Shown here: in pieces, positions 1-6,240 of the stretch
How positions within the stretch are numbered: the stretch's first letter is position 1
Layout of the letters: each line of letters opens with the position of its first letter
Position numbers and translations under genes: made by a program
Notes under the pieces: model-generated
The model's database searches: none
What the model was told of the DNA's origin: nothing
The model's input: only the letters and a program-made list of their open reading frames with translations
From: CAZKFN01 sp964552035
Lineage (GTDB): Bacteria; Bacteroidota; Bacteroidia; Flavobacteriales_E; Vicingaceae
DNA: 13,810 bases
Direction of reading: 5' to 3'
Assembly: GCA_964552035.1 (NCBI GenBank)
Contig: CAZKFN010000066.1
Span: forward strand, 1-13,810

Positions 1-1
1 A

Positions 2-1141
2 ATGCCAAGGTTAAATACCGAACTCCCACCTAATAAAAGCTTAAGCCAAAAATACAGTAGATTAAGTTCGCAAATGCAGTTGAAAAGTACCATTAAAGAT
101 TCTTTTAATTTGAGACACCAAATTGACGCAGAATATCATTACATGATGAATCAACAAAAAGAGCATGAGAATTACTTTAAAATTCAAGGTAATTTGAGTC
201 AATATCAAAATAGCGAACTTTATAGTGTTGATATGTCCTTGGATTATAACAGGTACGATTACGAAAATGAAAGTGCCATTCTTGCTCTACGACCCCAAAT
301 AAGTACCATTGGATATAACTTTAGAGTTAATGCAGGGCTAGGAGTTTATATGAATGCCAAAGAAGATAATAAGTTTCATTTTTATCCTTTAATAGAAGTA
401 AAATATAATGCTCTAGGTGATATAATCATTCCCTATGCGGGATTAAAAGGAGAAGTGAAACGCAATAATTATTATACGATTACTTCTGAAAATCCTTTTG
501 TTGCTCGAGATGTTAGATTTTATAATACGGATGAAAGGTATAATTTGTATGCAGGAGTTAGAGGAACTTTAAGCAAAAGTGTTTCTTTTAACTTAAGTGG
601 TTCTAAGTCTAAAACAGAAAATGATTATTTATACGTTAGAAGACCAGTAGATAACTATATCTTAGGTCAAGAGTTTTACCTTGATTTTGATGAAATAGAA
701 ACCCTTAAATTAAAGGGAGAGTTGGTTTATCGTTTAGGGGAGAAAATAAAGGTTTATGCTTTGGGGGAATATTTTAAATACGAAACCAATAAAGCGGAAA
801 AAGCATGGCATAGACCCGAAGTTAAAATTAGCACCAGTGGTTCTTACAATTTAAATGATAAAATAATAGCAAAGGTTGATTTTTTCTATTGGGGAAGTCA
901 ATACGCTAAAGGAGTAGGAGCGATTACTACCAACTCATCAGGAGATATTTTAGATCGTGCCTATAGGGTAGATAAATTAGCACCAATTTTTGATGCCAAC
1001 TTCGGTGTAGAATATCGATATACCAAAAGACTATCGGCTTTTATTCAGTTTAATAATATTGCTGGGGTTAAATATGAAAAATATCAAGACTATCCCTTAC
1101 AAGGATTTCATGTTTGGGGAGGTTTAACCTTTGGGTTTTAA
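2..1141 (+). CDS. Outer-membrane beta-barrel protein, TonB-dependent receptor-like, C-terminal part (5' end outside window)
   Basis: The frame is open from the first bases, so the ATG at base 2 is probably internal and the true start lies upstream. The visible 379 residues alternate short polar/aromatic strands with loops rich in N, D, K and Y. There is no cytoplasmic domain or helical membrane segment. The protein ends in a beta strand closing with aromatic residues (GGLTFGF), the usual end of an outer-membrane barrel recognised by the BAM machinery. A stretch near the C-terminus (FGVEYRYTKRLSAFIQFNN) resembles the last strands of TonB-dependent receptors and related flavobacterial barrels. 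The plug domain, TonB box and signal peptide would lie upstream and cannot be checked. The substrate is unknown. It stops 137 bases before gyrB with no clear terminator between. A non-TonB outer-membrane barrel remains possible. Confidence 0.7.
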   Translation: MPRLNTELPPNKSLSQKYSRLSSQMQLKSTIKDSFNLRHQIDAEYHYMMNQQKEHENYFKIQGNLSQYQNSELYSVDMSLDYNRYDYENESAILALRPQISTIGYNFRVNAGLGVYMNAKEDNKFHFYPLIEVKYNALGDIIIPYAGLKGEVKRNNYYTITSENPFVARDVRFYNTDERYNLYAGVRGTLSKSVSFNLSGSKSKTENDYLYVRRPVDNYILGQEFYLDFDEIETLKLKGELVYRLGEKIKVYALGEYFKYETNKAEKAWHRPEVKISTSGSYNLNDKIIAKVDFFYWGSQYAKGVGAITTNSSGDILDRAYRVDKLAPIFDANFGVEYRYTKRLSAFIQFNNIAGVKYEKYQDYPLQGFHVWGGLTFGF

Positions 1142-1242
1142 AGTATTATATATGAACTAAAGGTCATTTCAATTGTTAATTACATGTTGATAACAAGCCG
1201 CTATTAGAAGTCCGAAAAATGGTTTCTAACAGGGGTATATGT

Positions 1243-1250
1243 TATCTTTG
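1243..1250 (+). promoter_or_regulatory. Candidate Bacteroidota -7 promoter element for gyrB
   Basis: TATCTTTG fits the Bacteroidota sigma-factor -7 consensus TAnnTTTG and lies 28 bases before the gyrB ATG. A weak TTT at 1223-1225 is about 17 bases upstream and could be a degenerate -33 element. A 6-base inverted repeat (TTAGAA at 1204-1209, TTCTAA at 1224-1229) overlaps that area. GAGGAG at 1254-1259 is about 19 bases from the start codon, too far for a normal ribosome binding site. This is a motif match only. Confidence 0.4.
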
Positions 1251-1278
1251 TTTGAGGAGAATAAATTAGATATAAAAA

Positions 1279-3243
1279 ATGAGTGAAAAGCTAGGAGAAA
1301 ACGTAGATAAGAAAAAATACTCAGCATCCAATATCCAAGTACTAGAAGGATTAGAAGCTGTTCGTAAAAGACCAGCAATGTATATTGGTGATGTAGGAAC
1401 AAGAGGATTGCATCACTTAGTGTATGAAGTTATAGATAACTCTATTGATGAGGCACTTGCAGGGCATTGTGATACGATTGAAGTCTATATTAATGAAGAC
1501 AATTCCATAACCGTTAGAGATAATGGTAGAGGAATTCCTGTCGATTGGCATGAGAAAGAGAATAAGTCTGCTTTAGAAGTAGTAATGACTGTTCTTCATG
1601 CTGGTGGAAAATTCGATAAGGATACTTATAAAGTATCTGGAGGATTACATGGGGTAGGAGTGAGCTGTGTTAATGCTTTGTCTGAAGATTTAAGAGTTGA
1701 GGTTCACCGTCAAGGAAAAGCATATGAACAATCCTATAAAATTGGCGTACCACAAGAAGATGTAAAAGAGCTTGGTACAACAGATGATAGAGGAACCATT
1801 GTTACTTTTAAGCCGGATGCCAGCATTTTTGATACAACAATTTATAATTATGATATTTTATCATCAAGAATAAGAGAGCTCGCATACTTAAATAAAGGAA
1901 TTCGATTAACGATAACAGATAAACGAAACAAAGACGAAGAGGGTAACTTTATCAGCGATTCTTTCTTTTCTGAAGAAGGTCTTCGCGAGTTTATCGACTA
2001 TTTGGATGGCTCTAGAGAGCGTTTAATTCCCGATGTGATATATATGGATGGTGAAAAAGCAGGCACTCCTGTGGAAATAGCCATGACCTATAACAACTCT
2101 TATACTGAGAATATTCATTCTTATGTAAACAATATTAACACCCACGAAGGAGGAACACACCTTTCAGGTTTTAGAAGAGGACTAACACGAACACTTAAGA
2201 AGTATGCCGAAGATAGTGGAATGCTGACGAAGCTAAAATTTGAAATCAGTGGGGACGACTTTAGAGAAGGTTTAACATGTGTTATTTCTGTTAAAGTAGC
2301 AGAACCCCAGTTTGAAGGGCAAACTAAAACAAAGCTCGGAAACAAAGATGTCATGGGAGCAGTAGATCAAGCAGTAAGTGAGATGCTGAGAAACTATTTG
2401 GAAGAACATCCCAAAGAAGCAAGAATTATTGTTCAAAAGGTGATTATTGCCGCTCAAGCTAGACACGCAGCACGTAAAGCTAGGGAAATGGTTCAAAGAA
2501 AGAACGTTTTAAGCGGTTCTGGATTACCTGGTAAATTGTCTGATTGCTCTATAAAAGATGCTTCAAAATGTGAAATCTATTTGGTGGAGGGTGATTCTGC
2601 TGGGGGTACAGCTAAGCAAGGGCGTGATCGTACGTTTCAAGCAATTATGCCTTTGAGAGGAAAGATTTTGAACGTGGAAAAGGCCATGCAACATAAAATA
2701 TTTGAAAATGAGGAAATTAAAAATATTTATACAGCCCTTGGGGTAAGGTTAGGTACAGAAGAAGATGAAAGAGCTTTAGATACTTCAAATTTGAGATACC
2801 ATAAAGTTATCATCATGTGTGATGCGGATGTAGACGGTAGCCATATTGAAACCTTAATTCTAACCTTCTTCTTTAGGCATATGAAAGAACTTGTAGAAGG
2901 AGGACATATTTATATTGCTACACCTCCATTATATTTAGTTAAAAGAGGCTCTAATTTTCGATACGCATGGTCAGAAGAAGAAAGGAATAAAGCAGTTGAA
3001 GAACTTAAGGGAAATGCTAAAGAATCAAGCGTAAGTATTCAACGATATAAAGGACTTGGGGAAATGAATGCTGAACAGCTTTGGGAAACTACTATGGATC
3101 CTAAAACTAGAATTCTTAGACGAGTAACCGTCGACAGTGCCGCTGAAGCCGATCGTGTTTTCTCTATGCTCATGGGAGATGAAGTTCCGCCGAGAAGAGA
3201 ATTTATCGAAAGAAATGCACGATACGCTAATGTGGATGCTTAG
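1279..3243 (+). CDS. gyrB: DNA gyrase subunit B (ATP-hydrolysing type IIA topoisomerase)
   Basis: GyrB is the ATPase subunit of gyrase. With GyrA it introduces negative supercoils ahead of forks and polymerases. The 654 residues show the family in order. The N-terminal GHKL ATPase has the catalytic Glu near 50 and Asn 54 (EVIDNSIDEA), DNGRGIP, and the ATP-lid glycines GGLHGVGV at 121-128. The transducer domain follows. The TOPRIM domain has EGDSAGG (Glu 437) and the metal-binding DADVDG at 515-520. The C-terminal tail has QRYKGLGEM from 588. The length matches the common bacterial form lacking the insert of the 804-residue E. coli enzyme. ParE is the alternative, but the N-terminal and tail motifs read as GyrB. 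Start at ATG 1279 gives the usual N-terminus ahead of the YSASNIQVLEGLEAVRKRP motif. It is followed by a terminator, so it is probably transcribed alone. Confidence 0.95.
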   Translation: MSEKLGENVDKKKYSASNIQVLEGLEAVRKRPAMYIGDVGTRGLHHLVYEVIDNSIDEALAGHCDTIEVYINEDNSITVRDNGRGIPVDWHEKENKSALEVVMTVLHAGGKFDKDTYKVSGGLHGVGVSCVNALSEDLRVEVHRQGKAYEQSYKIGVPQEDVKELGTTDDRGTIVTFKPDASIFDTTIYNYDILSSRIRELAYLNKGIRLTITDKRNKDEEGNFISDSFFSEEGLREFIDYLDGSRERLIPDVIYMDGEKAGTPVEIAMTYNNSYTENIHSYVNNINTHEGGTHLSGFRRGLTRTLKKYAEDSGMLTKLKFEISGDDFREGLTCVISVKVAEPQFEGQTKTKLGNKDVMGAVDQAVSEMLRNYLEEHPKEARIIVQKVIIAAQARHAARKAREMVQRKNVLSGSGLPGKLSDCSIKDASKCEIYLVEGDSAGGTAKQGRDRTFQAIMPLRGKILNVEKAMQHKIFENEEIKNIYTALGVRLGTEEDERALDTSNLRYHKVIIMCDADVDGSHIETLILTFFFRHMKELVEGGHIYIATPPLYLVKRGSNFRYAWSEEERNKAVEELKGNAKESSVSIQRYKGLGEMNAEQLWETTMDPKTRILRRVTVDSAAEADRVFSMLMGDEVPPRREFIERNARYANVDA

Positions 3244-3264
3244 CTTACTTTTTAAAATTAAATC

Positions 3265-3295
3265 AAAGCACAACTCAAACAGTTGTGCTTTTTTT
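3265..3295 (+). terminator. Intrinsic terminator after gyrB
   Basis: A perfect 11-base stem (AAAGCACAACT at 3265-3275 with AGTTGTGCTTT at 3281-3291) and a 5-base loop lead into a run of T. It begins 22 bases after the gyrB stop. The complementary A residues on the 5' side mean it could also act weakly on the other strand. Confidence 0.9.
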
Positions 3296-3636
3296 ATTTA
3301 AGCTATTTAAAACAACTTTGCTTCTATCCTCTTTTTTTACATTTTAAAATAATTTCCTCTTTTCTTAAAAATAATTGAATATATTAATCAAAGTGTTTGT
3401 CATGCGCTTGCACAAATAGTTGATAATTAGGTGGGTATTTCGCAATTTTAAAAAGATAAATAAGAAGCAGTCCTTTGCTTTAAGCACTTACAAACGATTA
3501 CATCCGACGTTAAAACGCAATTAATTGTTTCTAGACCGACTAAGATTTTTCATCCTACCAAACTTTGTGTCGTCGAAAGGGATTAACACTTTTTCGAAAA
3601 CAGTTTAAAAACATTTATTAATTAAATTTTATTGTC
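3296..3636. other. Gene-free stretch upstream of ssb
   Basis: These 341 bases between the gyrB terminator and ssb hold no convincing open frame on either strand and no tRNA-like fold that I can find. They should contain the ssb promoter, but only one-mismatch matches to TAnnTTTG occur (CAACTTTG at 3313-3320, AAACTTTG at 3560-3567). Small symmetric elements are a short stem AAGCA/TGCTT at 3465-3480, an imperfect inverted repeat TCGAAA/TTTCGA at 3573-3597, and the palindrome TTTTCGAAAA at 3591-3600. A long leader, an operator or an unrecognised small RNA could lie here, but none is demonstrable. Confidence 0.5.
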
Positions 3637-3978
3637 ATGAGCACATTAAGTAACAAAGTACAGTTAATCGGATACCTAGGATTAGATCCGGAAGTTAAAA
3701 CAACTGAAAATGAAAAATTATTAGTTTATCTTTCTATTGCAACAACCGATCGTTATCGAGATCGCAATGGAGAAAGACAAGAAAACACCCAATGGCATAG
3801 AGTTGTTGCTTGGGGTAAAACTGCTGAAATTGCAGAAAAGTATCTCAAAAAAGGAAGTCGTGTTGGCCTTGTTGGACGATTAAATAATCGCAGTTATGAA
3901 GACAAAGATGGGATCAAAAAGTACATAACCGAAGTAGTAGCTTCAGAGCTGTTAATGCTGGATGGTAAGCCCCAATAG
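3637..3978 (+). CDS. ssb: Single-stranded DNA-binding protein, short tailless form
   Basis: SSB coats single-stranded DNA in replication, repair and recombination. The 113 residues are essentially one OB fold. They begin with the typical NKVQLIGYLGLDPEV strand, carry the family signature around QWHRVVAWGKTAEIAEKYLKKG (about 50-70), and end with GRLNNRSYEDKDG and the last strand (about 85-110). The protein stops at GKPQ and lacks the acidic tail ending DDDIPF-like that recruits partner proteins in E. coli SSB. Short SSBs without that tail are, from family knowledge, common in Bacteroidota, so this is probably not a truncation. It may be an auxiliary paralogue of a longer SSB elsewhere. The ATG at 3637 gives the complete fold. 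It lies between two terminators and looks monocistronic. Confidence 0.93.
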   Translation: MSTLSNKVQLIGYLGLDPEVKTTENEKLLVYLSIATTDRYRDRNGERQENTQWHRVVAWGKTAEIAEKYLKKGSRVGLVGRLNNRSYEDKDGIKKYITEVVASELLMLDGKPQ

Positions 3979-3990
3979 GGGAGGATAAAA

Positions 3991-4026
3991 ATATAAAAGC
4001 GAGTGTTAAAAAACTCGCTTTTATAT
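3991..4026. terminator. Intrinsic terminator after ssb, near-symmetric
   Basis: A perfect 14-base inverted repeat (ATATAAAAGCGAGT at 3991-4004 with ACTCGCTTTTATAT at 4013-4026) has an 8-base loop. The core stem AAAAGCGAGT/ACTCGCTTTT puts T after the stem on the + strand and A before it, so the structure can read as a terminator in either direction. It starts 12 bases after the ssb stop codon. Confidence 0.88.
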
Positions 4027-4121
4027 TTTAAACACAATAAATAATTGTGGAAATATAGCCTTTTAGGCTAAGAACTGAAATAGACATACATATTATAGAA
4101 TAACTTTTTTAACTTTAGAGC

Positions 4122-4814
4122 ATGAATTATCATCAACGATTGAGTATAAAATTTTGGGCAGAAGAAGATAGACCAAGAGAAAAATTCATAACAAAAGGCA
4201 AAGGAAGCCTTTCTGATGCTGAGCTAATTGCCATATTGCTCGGTTCAGGAAATAGACAAGAAACTGCGGTTGAACTTGCGAAAAATATATTAAATGCAGT
4301 CAACAATAATTTGAATGAATTAGGTAGGATGGATTTGAGTCATCTTAAGAAATTTAATGGAGTAGGCGATGCTAAAGCCATTTCTATTGCAGCAGCAATG
4401 GAGTTGGGGAGAAGAAGGAAATCTGAAACTAGTAAAAGAGAACAGATTACATCTAGTAAAATGGCTTATGATGTTATTGCTGATGTTTTAAGTGATTTAC
4501 CACATGAAGAATTCTGGGTGTTGTTGCTCAATAGAGCCAATATGGTAATCGGTCGTTTGAATATTAGCAAAGGTGGTGTAAGCGGAACAGTAGCAGATGT
4601 AAAATTGGTTTTTAAACCAGCTATTGAATATGCTGCTTCTGGAATTATTGTAGCTCATAATCATCCATCAGGAAATTTGAAAGCAAGTGAAGCAGATAGA
4701 AGGTTAACAGCTAAATTGGTTAAAGCTGGAAATTATTTAGATATAAATGTATTGGATCATATTATAGTTGGGCATGGTGCCTATCTGAGTATGGCCGATG
4801 AAGGATTAATGTAA
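4122..4814 (+). CDS. radC: RadC family protein (UPF0758, JAB1/MPN metalloprotease fold)
   Basis: The 230 residues match the complete RadC family. An N-terminal helix-hairpin-helix-like region (SDAELIAILLGSG near 30-42, LKKFNGVGDAKA near 74-85) is followed by a JAB1/MPN domain. The JAMM-type metal site is visible as His 179, His 181, Ser 183 and Asp 192 in AHNHPSGNLKASEADRR. The original link to radiation resistance in E. coli has been withdrawn and the biochemical function of chromosomal RadC remains unsettled. The domains suggest a metal-dependent hydrolase with a DNA-binding module. The start ATG 4122 gives the usual short N-terminus with the EEDRPREK motif. The region just upstream holds TAACTTTT (4101-4108) and TAACTTTA (4110-4117), each one base off the -7 consensus. 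The stop is one base before the next gene, so the pair is probably co-transcribed. Confidence 0.93.
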   Translation: MNYHQRLSIKFWAEEDRPREKFITKGKGSLSDAELIAILLGSGNRQETAVELAKNILNAVNNNLNELGRMDLSHLKKFNGVGDAKAISIAAAMELGRRRKSETSKREQITSSKMAYDVIADVLSDLPHEEFWVLLLNRANMVIGRLNISKGGVSGTVADVKLVFKPAIEYAASGIIVAHNHPSGNLKASEADRRLTAKLVKAGNYLDINVLDHIIVGHGAYLSMADEGLM

Positions 4815-4815
4815 G

Positions 4816-6120
4816 ATGTTATTAATTTATGTAGAAAAAATAAATCCAAGGATACGTTATTCTTTTAAAATGATTTTCAAAAACATTTTAAAGTTAAAGG
4901 AATATAGGTTAACAACTAGTTCTGTAGATTTTATAAACTACGATGGCCCTAAGTTTTCTTATGGAGAAAAACCTCTGTTAGAAGAGCTGTTTTTTAAAGC
5001 AAATGGGCTGTTAACTCAGAGAGGTATCCACGAACAAAAAATTGCAATAATTGAATATAAAGAGATACCTGCTTTTTTTGAAGTAAATTCTTCCACATAT
5101 CCTTTTGATGTTTTTTCTGCGGTATTTTATATGTTGAGCAGGTATGAAGAGTATTTACCATACTTGAGAGATAAGCACGATAGGTTTCCTTTGCATCAGA
5201 GCTTAGCCTTCCAACATCAATTTCATCAAACGGCAATTGTCGATCGTTGGTGTCTTCAATTAAAAGAATTTTTAATCGAGCAATTCCCCGAATTGAAATT
5301 TGAAGAAAGAAAATACTCTTTTATACCTACTTATGATATAGATAATGCCTATGCATATAGCCATAAAGGGGTTTTAAGAACGGCAGCTACTTTAATAAAG
5401 AAATTATTTAACTTGCAATTTAATAAAATAAAAATCCAGTTTTTGGTGCTACTTGGCAAACGTAAGGATCCATATGACACCTATAATTACCAGATGAACA
5501 TCCAAAAGAAATATCACTTAAATCCCATTTACTTTTTCTTATTAGGAGATTATGATAATAACGATAAAAACCTTTCGCATGAAAATCGGCATTTTCAATC
5601 TTTGATTAAATTAATATCTGATTATGCAAAGGTTGGAATACATCCATCCTATAATTCTTGTAACGATGCGAAAGTCGTTAAAAAAGAAATAAAACGACTA
5701 GAACGCATTGTAAAGAGGGATGTGCAAATGAGCCGACAGCATTTTTTAAAACTCGAATTCCCAACGACATATAGAAGCCTAATTGAAGCCGATGTTGCCG
5801 AAGATTATAGTTTAGGCTATGCTGAAGATATTGGTTTTCGTGCAGGAACTTGCACACCCATTAACTTTTATGATTTAGATGAAGAACTTGAAAGGAATTT
5901 ACTAATCCTGCCTTTTCAAATTATGGAATCCACGTTGATGTATTATAAAAAGCTTAAATCTTATGAGGTCTTGGATTATGTTAAACCTATTATAGATGAA
6001 GTGAAAGCCGTAAATGGAACCCTAATTAGTTTATGGCATAATGAAAGTTTATCCGATGAAGAAGAATGGAGCGGTTGGGGAGAGGTGTATGAAAACTTTA
6101 TTAAATATTCGGTAGAATAA
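4816..6120 (+). CDS. DUF7033/polysaccharide deacetylase-like protein
   Basis: The 434 residues resemble a Bacteroidota family usually named polysaccharide deacetylase family protein with an N-terminal DUF7033 region. That region holds PFDVFSAVFYMLSRYEEYLP near 96-115. The following part looks like a diverged NodB/carbohydrate-esterase fold: YDID near 173-176 (candidate metal-binding Asp 174 and Asp 176), GIHPSYNS with His 276, FRAGTC near 350, and a closing LWHNESLSDEEEW near 409-421. The canonical second histidine of the NodB H-x3-H motif is not obvious, so activity is uncertain. No signal peptide is visible, which suggests a cytoplasmic or non-Sec protein. The ATG starts one base after the radC stop, indicating translational coupling. 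An involvement in polysaccharide or cell-envelope metabolism is inferred from the family only. Confidence 0.72.
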   Translation: MLLIYVEKINPRIRYSFKMIFKNILKLKEYRLTTSSVDFINYDGPKFSYGEKPLLEELFFKANGLLTQRGIHEQKIAIIEYKEIPAFFEVNSSTYPFDVFSAVFYMLSRYEEYLPYLRDKHDRFPLHQSLAFQHQFHQTAIVDRWCLQLKEFLIEQFPELKFEERKYSFIPTYDIDNAYAYSHKGVLRTAATLIKKLFNLQFNKIKIQFLVLLGKRKDPYDTYNYQMNIQKKYHLNPIYFFLLGDYDNNDKNLSHENRHFQSLIKLISDYAKVGIHPSYNSCNDAKVVKKEIKRLERIVKRDVQMSRQHFLKLEFPTTYRSLIEADVAEDYSLGYAEDIGFRAGTCTPINFYDLDEELERNLLILPFQIMESTLMYYKKLKSYEVLDYVKPIIDEVKAVNGTLISLWHNESLSDEEEWSGWGEVYENFIKYSVE

Positions 6121-6139
6121 ATTCAATAACACAAAGAAT

Positions 6140-6147
6140 TAACTTTG
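6140..6147 (+). promoter_or_regulatory. Candidate -7 promoter element (distal) for the M6 protease gene
   Basis: TAACTTTG fits TAnnTTTG and lies 93 bases before the chosen ATG at 6241. No good -33 TTTG is seen about 19 bases upstream. It also forms the 3' arm of a short stem (CAAAG at 6132-6136, CTTTG at 6143-6147). Confidence 0.28.
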
Positions 6148-6190
6148 ATTAAATAGTTGTAAAATCTCGAAGAGTTATGCAACAAAATTG

Positions 6191-6198
6191 TAAGTTTG
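6191..6198 (+). promoter_or_regulatory. Candidate -7 promoter element (proximal) for the M6 protease gene
   Basis: TAAGTTTG is an exact TAnnTTTG match and would place transcription start about 35-40 bases before ATG 6241. The nearest TTG upstream (6157-6159) is too far for the usual spacing, so the -33 box is weak or absent. The match also argues against translation from the TTG at 6196-6198, which lies inside the element. Confidence 0.35.
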
Positions 6199-6240
6199 TA
6201 CGTCTTTAAAGACTTAGCTAAAATTAATACCATTTACATT

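Noticed and set aside
1173..1196. Inverted repeat TTGTTA/TAACAA between the barrel gene and gyrB
   Set aside because: Only 6 AT-rich pairs, a 12-base loop and no following T run, so it is not a credible terminator.
6196..6240. Upstream TTG start adding 15 residues to the intact M6 protease
   Set aside because: The TTG lies inside a TAnnTTTG promoter-like element, and the extension would put charged residues before a signal peptide that is already complete from ATG 6241.
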